Notes: a model not told the origin generated them from the sequence alone. A stretch of DNA of 64,000 nucleotides from Homarus americanus (GCF_018991925.1 NW_024755055.1:749496-813495); one strand, 5' to 3'. Shown: positions 1 to 11,370, counted from the stretch's first letter. Numbers and translations are program-made.

Positions 1-86
1 GCACACACACTAATTGGTAACACCGGAAGCAGGTAACTTAAGTACAGCGGAAGCAGAAAGGACGTGTTTGAGCGATACAATGTGAG

Positions 87-133
87 ATAATAATGATGAA
101 AATTAATAATAATAACAATAAAAAAAGAAATAC

Positions 134-179
<46 letters not shown>

Positions 180-255
180 CAAACAACAATAATAATAAAC
201 AATAATAACAACAACAACAACAACAACAACAATAATACCAAACAACAACAACCGT

Positions 256-286
<31 letters not shown>

Positions 287-293
287 ACCATAA
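87..293. repeat. AAT/AAC trinucleotide tract
   Basis: About 200 bp of AAT and then AAC triplets, with short interruptions. The homopolymeric open frames across it (poly-Ile, poly-Asn, poly-Leu) are artefacts. Confidence 0.95.
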
Positions 294-723
294 CCTTACA
301 CTACAACCTATAACCTCACCTATTAACAGAAGGTAATTAAGCCAGCCAGCCCCCCCCTCCCCCTCTCTACGTCACACCTACAGTACTATACTCTCTATGG
401 TAATTAGACAAGACGTAACTACTGAACACCCTTTGAGATCTTGTTACGAGATTTCTAAGGACAGAATTATTTGGCGAGTATTTTGTTGCCACACCTCTGA
501 GACAGTCATACGGACAGACGGACGGGTGGACGGGTGGACGGGTGGGTGGATAGATGAATAGACAGAAAGACGGTAATCACACAATTCTAGAAAATGAAAA
601 CATACAAGGAGAACAGACAGACAGACAGACAGAGACAGACAGACGCATCGACACTATCCCTCCTCGGTAAATACTGACTTGGTAAACCCCGGAAAAAAAA
701 AAAAGATCTGATTGAATTATTTA
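294..723. other. Noncoding stretch with small simple repeats
   Basis: No gene was found. It contains a C-rich run (350-366), short GACGGGTG repeats (about 515-548) and a CAGA tract (613-643). Confidence 0.7.
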
Positions 724-990
724 CTGAGGGAGAGAGGTGAGGGAGAGAGGTGGAGGGGAGAGGTGAGGGGGAGAGGGAGGGGAGGTGGGAGAGGGGGGAG
801 GTGAGGGAGAGAGGTGAGGGAGAGAGGTGAGGGGGAGAGGTGAGGGAGAGAGGCGAGGGAGAGAGGTGAGGGTGAAGGGGGATTGAGGGAGAGTTGAGGG
901 GAGATGAAGGGGGGGTTAAGGGGAGATGAAAGGGTTAAGGGAGGGTTTTAGGGAGAGTTAAGGGAGAAGCAACAGGAGGAATTTTCACAG
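724..990. repeat. Polypurine minisatellite (GAGGGAGAGAGGT-like)
   Basis: A nearly pure A/G plus-strand block with a loose 14-20 bp period (GAGGTGAGGGAGAGAG). Low complexity only. Confidence 0.9.
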
Positions 991-1370
991 GTAACTAAAT
1001 AAAACCCACAGTCTATAGACACGCGCCTGAGAAGTCCATTAAAACACACACAGTCTCATTTCCTTCTGTAATTGGCGAGGGTTGTGACAAAAACCAAACA
1101 ACAACACTATAACGCCAAATCATCATAGCCAATTCAGCCACAAACTGCCGGCAATTAACAAAAAAAATATATAAAAAAAACAATCCCGGGAACTTGTGGA
1201 TAGTTCTTGCCCCCTTAACGACCCCGCTACCAAGACCACCATTAGCTGAGGGGTCACGAGAGGTCAGAGTTTAATTGGCATCTTCATATCCAGAACACCT
1301 GAACTAACTAGTTAATGACGACTGTGAAATGAAGTTACCTAATCTGCCGAGTGAGACAGTTGTGTTCTCT
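991..1370. other. Complex noncoding stretch
   Basis: Non-repetitive sequence; no open frame, RNA gene or recognised element was found. Confidence 0.6.
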
Positions 1371-1534
1371 CTAACCTAACCTAATCTAACCTAACCTAAC
1401 CTAATCTAATCTAACCTAACCTAATCTAATCTAACCTAACCTAACGTAACCTCAACCTAACCTAACCTAATCTAATCTAACCTAACCTAACCTAATCTTA
1501 TCTAACCTAACCTAACCTAACCTAACCTAACCTT
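1371..1534. repeat. Telomere-type CCTAA array
   Basis: About 30 units of CTAAC with frequent TCTAA variants. The motif is that of arthropod telomeres (TTAGG), here internal. Confidence 0.92.
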
Positions 1535-1599
1535 AAGTGGCATTTAACACACAGGAGCGAATGGAATCATCTTATTATAACAGCTGGAGGAAATAAACT

Positions 1600-1840
1600 G
1601 AATGTCCCAAACTGGATAAGCTTAACGATACGCTTAAATATGGTGGTTTGGGGTAAAATCTTGCATGTGGTGGCTGGAGGATAAAAGCTTGAATGTTGTG
1701 GTTTATGACTTAAGGTGAAAGCTTGAGTGTGGCGGCTTAGGGTGAAAACTGGGTGTAGTGACTAAAAAAAATAAGCTTGAATGCCTTGGCTGAAGGTAAA
1801 ATGCTCTAATCTGGTGAAAGCTTGAGCTTGGGGTGGGTAA
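1600..1840. repeat. Degenerate ~30-bp repeat
   Basis: Loose repetition of GGTGAAAGCTTGAGTGTGG and GCTTGAATG(C/T)TGTGGCT-like segments, strongly diverged. Confidence 0.55.
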
Positions 1841-1945
1841 TGTGAACCCAATAGCTCCCTGGATGTTATGACCCTGAAGCAGACGTTACCTGGTTTGGAC
1901 TATGATGGTGGTCGAGGTATTATAGTTGTCTGATGCTCTCCCTTT

Positions 1946-2136
1946 AACCACACCTAACCTGACCTAACCTGACCTGACCAAACCTAACTTAACCTAACCT
2001 CACCCTTACCTGACCTGACCTAACCTAACTTAACCTAACCTCACCCTTACCAGACCTGACCTGACCAAACCTAACTTAACTTAACCTAACCTCACCCTTA
2101 CCTTACCTTACCTGACCTGACCTGACCTGACCAAAC
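1946..2136. repeat. CCTAA/CCTGA array with higher-order repeat
   Basis: Pentamers CCTAA and CCTGA, with a repeated block TAACCTAACCTCACCCTTAC seen three times. Confidence 0.85.
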
Positions 2137-2441
2137 ACTATAAGGTACTGGTGCCAGGGGATCAATAATATGACCTTCAGTATCCCTTTAACACACAATT
2201 CATATCTACCTTCTGCAGGAGTTTTTCCCGCCTCCCGTCCCCAGTCTTCAGTCTTTTGTTATTATCCCTGCGTGGTGGCCTTAAATCCCCTTCTGCAGCA
2301 CCTCTAGGGGGGGGGTCTGGGGGCCTCCTGCTGGGGTTGTTGTGGCGTCCGATAGAGCGAGTGTTTCGTCAGGAGGTTCTTGGGTTTGTGATCTCACGTA
2401 CACCTTCCCTTTAAGAAGCCGCATAGAGGATTGTGTCGGGG

Positions 2442-2554
2442 GTGTTTACTATTGTGAGTTTCCTTCAATCGAATGTAAACAAACACAGGGTTACCACACT
2501 GCACACAACCTGACGAGCCCCTGTAAACGCACAAGTGAAAACGACAATACTGTA
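2442..2554 (-). mobile_element. Family A MITE (Tc1/mariner-like), truncated copy
   Basis: The right half matches, in reverse complement, the copies at 58,302 and 18,406. It has ATGTAAACAAACACAGGGTT, then CCTGACGAGCCCCTGTAAAC and a terminal ACTGTA. The opposite inverted terminus is not present, so this copy has lost one end. Confidence 0.75.
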
Positions 2555-2924
2555 CCGGGTCTTGTGTTTTTGTCGACATCTGTATAGCGTAGATAACTAA
2601 GAAGAGGTCCCTTGAAATATAACATCCCTCATACGTAAAACAACATCCACCAGCTAAGTCAGAATAGGTACTCTCACTGGACTGACTTAATGGAGGTAAA
2701 TACAGGTCATCTTACACATAACATAAGATACTGTAAAGAGCTAACTACTTCGCCATAGCCAAATTATATATTTTTCTACATAATGAATGACTCTAGTCGT
2801 GCATATAGCTGCTGACGGAATTATAGTACTTTAAATAAACTTCGCTAAATATGTCATACGGTTTTATTAAGTGGAATTAGTCGATTATAAATGATATAAG
2901 ATAAATTTTATTCCTTCAGTTTGT
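2555..2924. other. Complex noncoding stretch
   Basis: Non-repetitive, AT-rich; nothing recognised. Confidence 0.6.
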
Positions 2925-3118
2925 AAGTGAGTGAGTCAGGTGAGTGAGTGAGAGAGACAGGCGAGTGAGAGAGACAGGCGAGTGAGAGAGACAGGCGAGT
3001 GAGTGAGTCAGGTGAGCGAGTTAGGGAAGTCAGTGAGGCAGGTGAGTGAGTGAGTCAGGTAAGTGAGTGAGTCAGGTGAGCGAGTTAGTCAGGGAAGACA
3101 GTGAGTCAGGTGAGTGCC
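2925..3118. repeat. GAGTGAGTCAGGT minisatellite
   Basis: Tandem variants of GTGAGTGAGTCAGGT and GAGAGAGACAGGCGAGT. Confidence 0.9.
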
Positions 3119-3199
3119 TCGTAGTTTCCAGACCATTAGTTATAATTATCTTCTGGGTGTTTCTCTTGAGTAGTGTAGCGTACGGGTTTTCCTCGGTTT

Positions 3200-3332
3200 T
3201 GTCTGTCTGTCTGTCTGTCTGTCCATCCGTTCATCCATCTGTGCATTCATTTGTCCGTCCGTCCGTCCGTTCATCTGTCCGTCCGTCCGTTCATCATTGG
3301 ATTTTCTCACACAAATACTCGAATAAACAAAC

Positions 3333-3388
<56 letters not shown>

Positions 3389-3542
3389 AACAGCTTAAAC
3401 TAAACACAACTTCAACCACACCCCTTGTAACACACGGACACAGACAAGAGGAAACAAAGGTCTCTCTCTCTCTCTCTCTCTCTCTCAAGGAATAGGTGAG
3501 GGAGGTGGTCTGGGAGGTACCTGGAGGAGGAGGAGGAGGAGG
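3200..3542. repeat. Microsatellite cluster (TGTC, GTCC, CA, TC, GGA)
   Basis: TGTC and CCGT tetramers at 3,200-3,296, a CA tract at 3,338-3,387, TC at 3,461-3,485 and GGA at 3,521-3,542. The open frame through this region is low-complexity only. Confidence 0.9.
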
Positions 3543-3732
3543 GGATCAACGACCTGGCCTGGGCTGGTGGGTGTGCGTGTTTCACGGGCCGCTTGGTCCT
3601 GGTGACCGGGTAGTGGGCGGTGCAGGTCGCTCTAGGGGCCTGCCAGCCTGCTTCACTTAACCTGCTCTACCAGCTTTATGTAGACTTGTGTGTCTATTTC
3701 TGACCGGGTTTATAGTCCCTTGATGTATGTGT

Positions 3733-4440
3733 GTTATTAAACCATCATCCTAATTACAGTTAAACCATCATCCTCAAGAATTAAACCATCATCCTCAAGA
3801 GTTAAGCCATCATTTTCAAGAGTTAAACCACCATCAAATCATCAGAAGAGTTAAACCATCAAAAGCGTTAAACCATCATCCTCAAGAGTTAAACCATCTT
3901 CCACCAGGGTTAAACCATCATCCTCAAGAGTTGAACCACCATCCTCAAGAGTTAAACCACCATTCTCTAAGAGTTAAACCACCATCCTCAAGAGCTAAAC
4001 CACCATCCTCAAGAGTTAAACCATCATTCTCTAAGAATTAAACCATCATTCTCTAAGAATTAAACCATCATTCTCTAAGAATTAAACCATCATTCCCTGA
4101 GAGTTAAAACCATCTTCCTCAAGAGTTAAACCATCATCCTCAACAGTTAAACCACCATCCTCAAGAGTTAAACCATCCTCAAGAGTTAAACCATCATCCT
4201 CTAAGAGTTAAACCACCATCCTCAAGAGTTAAACCATCACCCTCTAAGAGTTAAACCACAATCCTCAAGAGTTAAACCATCATCCTCTAAGAGTTAAACC
4301 ACCATCCTCAAGAGTTAAACCACCATCCTCAAGAGTTAAACCACCATCCTCAAGAGTTAAACCACCATCCTCAAGAGTTAAACCACCATCCTCAAAAGTT
4401 AAACCATCATCCTCTAAGAGTTAAACCATCATGCTCAAGG
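3733..4440 (+). repeat. 22-bp minisatellite family, locus 1
   Basis: About 33 units of GTTAAACCATCATCCTCAAG plus 1-3 bases, with common variants (CACCATCC, CATTCTCTAAGAA). No coding frame. It is related to the arrays at 23.2, 26.1, 28.6 and 39.7 kb. Confidence 0.9.
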
Positions 4441-4589
4441 GGTTAGTTGTGTATTAGCATCATCCTGCATCATTTATGTTATGTACTTGTTTCTATTGTT
4501 GTTTTAGGAATTAGTCAAATTAAGTCGAGAGTTATTATGAAATCACTGTAACCTGTAACTGGTGACTGTTTCTATACCTGTATTGTTGT

Positions 4590-5285
4590 TATTGGTGGTT
4601 ACTATGAGAGGTGGTCACTAAAACGAGGTAGTCACTAAGAGAGTCAGTCACTAAAACAAGGTGGTTATTGGTCACTAAGAGAGGTGGTCGCTGGTCACTA
4701 CAAAGAGGTGGTCACTAAAACGAGTTGGACACTGGTCACTACAAAGAGGTGGTCACTAAAACGAGATGGAAACTGGTCACTACAAAGAGGTGGTCACTAA
4801 AACGAGTTGGACACTGGTCACTACAAAGAGGTGGTCACTAAAACGAGTTGGACACTGGTCACTACAAAGAGGTGGTCACTAAAACGAGATGGACACTGGT
4901 CACTACAAAGAGGTGGTCACTAAAACGAGGTAGTCACTAAGAGAGTCAGTCACTAAAACAAGGTGGTTATTGGTCACTAAGAGAGGTGGTCGCTGGTCAC
5001 TACAAAGAGGTGGTCACTAAAACGAGTTGGACACTGGTCACTACAAAGAGGTGGTCACTAAAACGAGTTGAACACTGGTCACTACAAAGAGGTGGTCACT
5101 AAAACGAGTTGAACACTGGTCACTACAAAGAGGTGGTCACTAAACAAGATGAACAACTGGTCACTACAAAGAGGTGGTCACTAAAACGAGTTGGACACTG
5201 GTCACTACAAAGAGGTGGTCACTAAAACGAGTTGAACACTGGTCACTACAAAGAGGTGGTCACTAAAACGAGTTGAACAGTATAC
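4590..5285. repeat. 41-bp minisatellite
   Basis: About 16 units containing GGTCACTACAAAGAGGTGGT then CACTAAAACGAGTTGGACAC, with a period of 41 bp between 4,816 and 4,857. A composite block with GTAGTCACTAAGAGAGTCAG appears at both 4,628 and 4,931, so part of the array is duplicated as a larger unit. Confidence 0.92.
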
Positions 5286-5439
5286 AAAGGTGACCACTAG
5301 TACCAGTTTTTGTCAGGGTCGGACGGTCACACAAGCCTTAAGGAGCAGCAGCCAACCCGGGCCGGTGAGCGCTCGCCAGGTGAACCCGGGAGACAATTAC
5401 CTGTACTAACGGGGGGTAGGGGGGCGAGCACGTGCATAC

Positions 5440-6065
5440 ACAGGCCTTCACCTCCCACCTGCCACACACTGAAATGCCACCTCCTCCTTCCTCCTTCTAC
5501 TCCTGTTGTTCCTCCTTCCTCCTCCTGTTGCCCCCCTCTCCTTCTTCCCTCCTCTGTTGTCTCCTCCTCCTCTTATTGTCCCCTCTCCCCCCCTCCTTCC
5601 CTCCTCCCCGTTATCCCCCTTCTCCCCTCCTCCCTGTGATCCCCTTCTCTTCCTGTTGTGTCCCCTTTCCTTCCTTCCTTCTCCAGTTGTCCTCCTCCTC
5701 CTGTTGCCCCCCCTCTCCTTCCTCCTCCTCCTGTTGTCCCCTCCTCCTCATTGTGTCCCCCTTCCTCTCCTGGTGTTCCCTCAACTTCCCTCCCTCCTCT
5801 GTGTCCCTCCCCCTCCTTCTTCCTCCTCTTGTTGTCCCCCTATCCCCCCTCCTTCCTACTCCTGTTGCCCCTCCTGTTGCCCCCACCTCCCTTTCCTCTT
5901 ATTTGTCCCCTTCTTCTCTTGTTGTCCCCCTTCTCTTCCTGTTGCACCCCCTTCTCCCTCTTCCCCTGTTCCCCTCCTCCTCCTCCTCCTGTAGTCCCCT
6001 CCTTCCTCCTGTTGTTCCCTTCCTCCTCCTGCCCCCTCCTCCTACACCCCTTCCTCCTGTCCCTT
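5440..6065. repeat. Polypyrimidine block, CCTCCTCCTGTTGTCCCC-like
   Basis: Over 600 bp almost free of purines except in recurring GTTG. The three overlapping Pro/Ser/Leu open frames are artefacts of composition. Confidence 0.9.
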
Positions 6066-6716
6066 TTGTTATTCTTCCTCTTCGTTCTACACAAAACTAA
6101 AATAAAATAATTAAAAATGGCCGCCAATGGAAGTTTTAACCATCAATATCAACAAACTTTTAAAGCTTCATTTCTACTCACTTAAAAAGATACATTTGAT
6201 CAAGAAAAATCAAACAATTCGACCCACAAAAACAAACAAAACGTCAAAATCTAACTTCAAATCCAAAATAGCCGCCAGTCGGATCTTTTAATCTCAGCAT
6301 CACCAAAATCAACAAAGTAGTTATTATAAGGTTCACCAATACCTAACTCTAAGGTCAATTTACTGAATCACCATCAAACGATTTGGTCTGGAAGGGAAGG
6401 GGGGGGAGGGATATACAGTAAATGCAAATATGAATTCAAGATGGCAGGCAATTGGTGTATCAACCCGAGCTCAAGGTTAAACTACATCCAGAACAAGTCA
6501 AGAGGATGTTGGAACTGGATAGCACATACGAGGTGATGTCGAATGGTAACAGATGGATGATGCAGTAGGTAGGATAAACAATAACACATAATTATCGACC
6601 CAAATGATGTAGTAAATATATACAGAGAAGGGAAGGATAAGAGTAGGAATGAGAGGAGAAGGATGTAGAGGAGGATAAGGCAGTGTGTCTAGGAGAGAAG
6701 TGAGGGTGAGGTGAGG

Positions 6717-6718
<2 letters not shown>
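6066..6718. other. Complex noncoding stretch
   Basis: AT-rich, mostly unique sequence with two weakly similar segments (CAAAATAGCCGCCAGT and AAAATGGCCGCCAATGG). No gene found. Confidence 0.6.

Positions 6719-6777
<59 letters not shown>
6719..6777. repeat. (CT)n(CA)n microsatellite
   Basis: About 21 CT units followed by about 7 CA units. Confidence 0.95.
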
Positions 6778-6956
6778 TTCCAGCTAACTTAAGTGGGATA
6801 AAATAAGTGACAGGACAACGAACAGATACAGACAGATGGACGGGGCCCAGACAGGTGTTTCAGAACGTCTTGTGAATAAATGATTTAATATAACATGGTA
6901 GGTGTAATGATAAATGAGAAACGTTTGACATTCTCTCAGTAAACATGAGAAGAATA

Positions 6957-7041
6957 CCTAACCTAACCTAACCTAACCTAACCTAAACCTAACCTAACCT
7001 AAACCTAACCTAACCTAAACCTAAACCTAAACCTAACCTAA
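6957..7041. repeat. Telomere-type CCTAA array
   Basis: Pentamers CCTAA with interspersed hexamers CCTAAA. Confidence 0.92.
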
Positions 7042-7149
7042 CTACCTGGGTCCAGCATCACAAAACAAAGATTCATAAGACACATCTTCCTCGTAGTTAA
7101 AGATGAATAAACACTCAAAAAAAAGTACCTTCACGATTTTGTATTCGAC

Positions 7150-7247
7150 AATATGACACAACGGACGAAGGATATTGACAACCCTACCGAGACAACAGGA
7201 GTCACAGTGTTCATTGTGGAATTCATCGATCACCCCGAGTACAGATA
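7150..7247 (-). repeat. Dispersed repeat C, copy 1
   Basis: About 98 bp, reverse-complementary to 60,911-61,009 with only a handful of differences. Shared blocks include GGTGATCGATGAATTCCACA and CTCCTGTTGTCTCGGTAGGG. A short minus-strand open frame across it is not preserved as protein evidence. It is probably a piece of a transposable element. Confidence 0.7.
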
Positions 7248-7324
7248 CTTATTGGTAATGTGTTCAAATGCATAAAAATATTTCACTTACACAAACCTAA
7301 AAAAAAAATATCACTACATATTTC

Positions 7325-7750
7325 TCAGATGGAAATATAACGAATAACAACACGGAGGAGGGAAGAAAGGGAAGTCAAAAGAAAGAAGAGGATAGAAGAA
7401 TGAAGTAAAGAATAAAATGAAGAAAATCGAACAGACAAGAACGTAAGAAAGTCATAAGAGAATACAGGACACACAAACAAAATAGAAGAGAAGATAAGAA
7501 TAAAATGAGAGATAAGAGAAGAAGAAGAATTACAAGAGAAGACAAAACACAAATCAGAAATCAAAAGAATCAAAACAAATGAAGAGTAACAAGACAAAGG
7601 GCAAAAAGGAAAGTCACAATAATCAAAACAAAACGATAACTAAGACAATGAAAAATCGAGAATCAAAACAAAAACGATAATCAAAACAAAACAATATCCT
7701 TCAGTAACGTAAAGAGAACAAGCAGTAGAAGAAAAACGAAGACAAAAGTG
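7325..7750. repeat. A/G-rich low-complexity stretch with CAAAACAAAACGATAA motif
   Basis: Loose repeats of GAAGAAAGG and AATCAAAACAAAACGATA. The long minus-strand open frame here is compositional. Confidence 0.7.
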
Positions 7751-7779
7751 GTAACTACTTCTACGCCTGGCAGCACGGG

Positions 7780-8119
7780 GGTAGCGGTGGCAACTTTATC
7801 CAACTAAGTACGACGACTGACAAACTTGGGAGGAGGGAGTTCACTCAGTTACTCAGTCTCAGTGTCTTGTCGGACGGGCTAGTGAGAGGGTCTATCTATA
7901 CCACTTTTCCCAATATTCCTCCCCTTATTTCTGTGTTTATCCAAGACGATCAATTTAACCCATCCCCTCATAATATCCCCCCCATCTTTGGAATATACGT
8001 ATATATAATCCATAAGTGCATACGAGGATAATATAAAAGTGAACGTGACTGCAGTTTTATCAGGATTTAAAGTGTATCAACAACACAAGATGTATATAAA
8101 ATGATCCAACCGAGTTACT
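7780..8119 (+). promoter_or_regulatory. Possible transcription start and noncoding first exon
   Basis: Several arthropod initiator-like TCAGT or ACTCAGT motifs cluster at 7,841-7,862 (TCACTCAGTTACTCAGTCTC). A repeat-free stretch follows and ends at a strong splice donor, CT|GTAAGT, at 8,120. Short ATGs in it are followed by stops. It could be a 5' untranslated exon, but no partner exon can be assigned. Confidence 0.2.
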
Positions 8120-8554
8120 GTAAGTGGCAACATTATTTTTTGGGGGGCATTTATATATTTTTTAAGCTTAAATTTAATATGGGTTACTAAGTGTTTAATG
8201 TTTACGTAAGATCCTTGGAACTGACCTTGTATTCCAGTCTTGCAAGTAAGTGTGTCTGTGTCTGTCCCCTGCCGCTTGCAACCAGTGTTATTGCACCCGT
8301 TGATATTGCAATGCTCCGCTGACTTAATATTTATTTGTCATTTATTTTCGCTAATATCCTGTTATATGTAATAATTTGCTACTTGTGTTATGGTGTTAAA
8401 TAATCCGTCTGTATGTCTTTGCTCTACTTAAATGATTCCTAGTGTGTGTGTAGGTCCGTGTTGTGTTGCACTCTCCTTGTTGCACACTTATTTCACTTTC
8501 CGTATTGCACTCTTTCTTAATGCACTCGCTTTCACTTATTGCAATGCGTCCTTA
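8120..8554. other. Complex noncoding stretch
   Basis: AT-rich, with repeated TTGCAC-containing segments (8,463-8,545) leading into the next repeat. No gene found. Confidence 0.55.
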
Positions 8555-8905
8555 TTACTCTCTCTCTCTCTCTCTCTCTCTCATTACATTCTTCAATTTA
8601 TTACACACTCAGTTCACTCGCGTTTCTCAGCTCACCCGTGTATGTTAATCTCTCAACTTTCGTTTCTCAGTTCAATCGTGTATATTGTCACAGCTCACTC
8701 GTGTATATTACTGTATCTTAACTCACTCTCGTTTCTCAGTTAACTCGTGTATATTAATGTGTCTCAGCTCACTCGCATCTCTCAGCTCACTCGCTTTTCT
8801 CAGCTCACTCGCATCTCTCAGCTCACTCGCAACTCTCAGCTCACTCGCATCTCTCAGCTCACTCGCAACTCTCAGCTCACTCGCATTTCTCAGCTCACCC
8901 TGTAT
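8555..8905. repeat. CT tract and 16-bp minisatellite TCTCAGCTCACTCGCA
   Basis: (CT)n at 8,556-8,582, then degenerate and finally well-ordered 16-bp units (8,761-8,900), alternating CGCATCTC and CGCAACTC. Confidence 0.92.
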
Positions 8906-8986
8906 CTCAATGTTATAAGTTCAGTTTCTTTTTTCTCCTTGAGGTGAGCCAGTGACTTGGCTTTCCAGGACGTGTTTGCTTCCTAT

Positions 8987-8988
<2 letters not shown>

Positions 8989-9031
<43 letters not shown>
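8989..9031. repeat. (GT)n microsatellite
   Basis: About 21 GT units. Confidence 0.95.
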
Positions 9032-9035
<4 letters not shown>

Positions 9036-9102
9036 CGATTTTCTCTTTAAATACTGTAGTTTAATCTTTAGTTACCGAATACTGCCTCTTATTAAATACT
9101 TG

Positions 9103-9303
9103 ACCTAACTTACCCTTAACCTAACTTAACCTAACCTATCTCAACCTAACATAACTTAACACTAACCTAACCTAACCAATCACAACCAAACCTAATCTAA
9201 CCTAACCTAACCTAATCTAACTTAACCTAACCTATCACTAACCTAACCCAACCTAACCCAACCCAACCCAACCTAACCCAACCCAACCTAACCTAACCTA
9301 ACC
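9103..9303. repeat. Telomere-type CCTAA array, degenerate
   Basis: CCTAA units with CCCAA and CTTAA variants clustered in blocks. Confidence 0.9.
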
Positions 9304-9542
9304 CCTTAACAAATACTACCATTAAATACATCTCTCTTATTTAATTCCAATTTAATCTCTCAATTGACCCCATTACACCTCAATTCCCTCCAATTAATTA
9401 TTATGAGTTACTATTTACCGAACCAATTAAGTATATAAGTAATTTAAAATACTTACAAGACACTTATTGACACTACAGCGAAAGGAACTTAAATTTTGTG
9501 AAAGTATATGTTAAATTTCCGTAGATATTATGTAGCGTGTAT

Positions 9543-9676
9543 GGTTAGGTTAGGTTTAGGTTAGGTTAGGTTAGGTTAGGTTAGGTTAGGTTTAGGTTAG
9601 GTTTAGGTTAGGGTTAGGTTAGGTTAGGTTTAGGTTAGGGTTAGGTTTAGGTTAGGTTTAGGTTTAGGTTTAGGTT
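9543..9676. repeat. Telomere-type TTAGG array, opposite orientation
   Basis: GGTTA pentamers mixed with GGTTTA hexamers on the plus strand. The previous block, 240 bp away, has the complementary strand sense, giving an inverted pair. Confidence 0.92.
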
Positions 9677-9770
9677 TTAAGTGCATCTGTCATATATAGT
9701 CATTTTACTTCTATAATTCTCTGTTTAAAGATAGATAGATAAGTGAGTGTGTGTATGTGTAAGTGTCTTC

Positions 9771-10106
9771 ATGTATGTGCGTATCTGTACGTGTCTATCT
9801 GTGTGTATGTTTAAGAAAGTGCGTGTTCATGTGTGTATGTATGTGCGTATCTGTACGTGTCTATCTGTGTGTATGTTTAAGAAAGTGCGTGTTCATGTGT
9901 GTATGTATGTGCGTATCTGTACGTGTCTATCTGTGTGTATGTTTAAGAAAGTGCGTGTTCATGTGTGTATGTATGTGCGTATCTGTACGTGTCTATCTGT
10001 GTGTATGTTTAAGAAAGTGCGTGTTCATGTGTGTATGTATGTGCGTATCTGTACGTGTCTATCTGTGTGTATGTTTAAGAAAGTGCGTGTTCATGTGTGT
10101 GTGTGT
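9771..10106. repeat. 66-bp minisatellite, five near-identical units
   Basis: Units start at 9777, 9843, 9909, 9975 and 10041. They contain GTGCGTATCTGTACGTGTCT, then GTGTGTATGTTTAAGAAAGT. The period is divisible by three, so two overlapping frames stay open; these are not genes. Confidence 0.97.
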
Positions 10107-10219
10107 GTGTGTATGTGCGTATCTGTGTGAATGTGTGTATCCATGCGTGTGTTTAAATTAATAAGATCGAAACCATTTTACTTCAACAATCACACAACGA
10201 AGACAACAAACTCTCACTT

Positions 10220-10227
10220 TCACAAAC

Positions 10228-10262
<35 letters not shown>

Positions 10263-10295
10263 AACACACACACACAAACACACACACAAACAAAC

Positions 10296-10330
<35 letters not shown>

Positions 10331-10420
10331 AACACACACACACAAACACACACACAAACACACACAAACACACACAAACACACACACAAACACACACACA
10401 ACACACACACAAACACACAC
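10220..10420. repeat. (CA)n tract with regular CAAA interruptions
   Basis: CACACACAAA-type units over about 200 bp. Confidence 0.95.
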
Positions 10421-10639
10421 ATTACTATTAGGTAACCAGTACAGTAATTTAAAACATAATTGGAACGTTGATAACAATTAAGACACGATTACTGTAATTA
10501 GTAGAACAATCACAACTACGCTACTACTACTACGACGATTGTGATAATTATAATAACCTGGAAATATTGGTCACACTGTTACGTTTATTGTGGTGATGAT
10601 GGTGTTGCCAGAATAGGTAGACATCCCCCCCCCAAGGCA

Positions 10640-10850
10640 TTCTCAGTATTGCGCCACCACATGATAGAACACACTACAACACAATACGACACAACTTGAT
10701 AGAACACAAAACACGACACGATTTGATAGAACACACTACAACACAATACGACACAACTTGATAGAACACAAAACACGACACGATTTGATAGAACACACTA
10801 CAACACAATACGACACAACTTGATAGAACACATTACAACACAACACAACA
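10640..10850. repeat. 62-bp minisatellite
   Basis: About three units with TTGATAGAACACACTACAAC, then ACAATACGACACAACTTGAT. The period is 62 bp between 10,720 and 10,782. Confidence 0.9.
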
Positions 10851-11077
10851 CAAAACGCTATAACTCCGGATAATATGGATGAAAAGTTGTGATTATTGAA
10901 CACATTTGAGATATTATTATAGTACATCTATACACAAAGTTTGGTTAAAAATCGGTTGATATTTATACAAGTTATTGTGCTGACAAATATACGGACGGAC
11001 GGACGGACGGACGAACAGCTGAAGCAACCTTGAGATACTGGTAACACTGTAGTGCTAATTGTAACTATTTTAACAAT

Positions 11078-11370
11078 CTGGCTATGTTGGCTACACTGCT
11101 ACTCTGATCTGGCTATGTTGGCTACACTGCTACTCTGATCTGGCTATGTTGGCTACACTGCTACTCTGATCTGGCTATGTTGGCTACACTGCTACTCTGA
11201 TCTGGCTATGTTGGCTACACTGCTACTCTGATCTGGCTATGTTGGCTACACTGCTACTCTGATCTGGCTATGTTGGCTACACTGCTACTCTGATCTGGCT
11301 ATGTTGGCTACACTGCTACTCTGATCTGGCTATGTTGGCTACACTGCTACTCTGATCTGGCTATGTTATT
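11078..11370. repeat. 31-bp minisatellite, nine identical units
   Basis: The unit reads CTGGCTATGTTGGCTACACT plus GCTACTCTGAT. Copies are effectively identical, indicating recent expansion. Confidence 0.97.

Noticed and set aside
1371..1534. Chromosome end
   Set aside because: The telomere-type arrays are short, internal, mixed in orientation and flanked by unique DNA, so the window is not a telomere.
7042..7233. Minus-strand 63-codon frame over dispersed repeat C
   Set aside because: It overlaps a noncoding repeat shared with an intron; the second copy does not preserve the frame.
8601..8947. Ser/Leu/Thr/Arg-repeat protein
   Set aside because: Product of the 16-bp TCTCAGCTCACTCGCA array; three frames give equivalent repeats.
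9747..10161. Two Cys/Val-rich open frames
   Set aside because: The 66-bp period is divisible by three, so the frame stays open by geometry; no start context, splice or homology.
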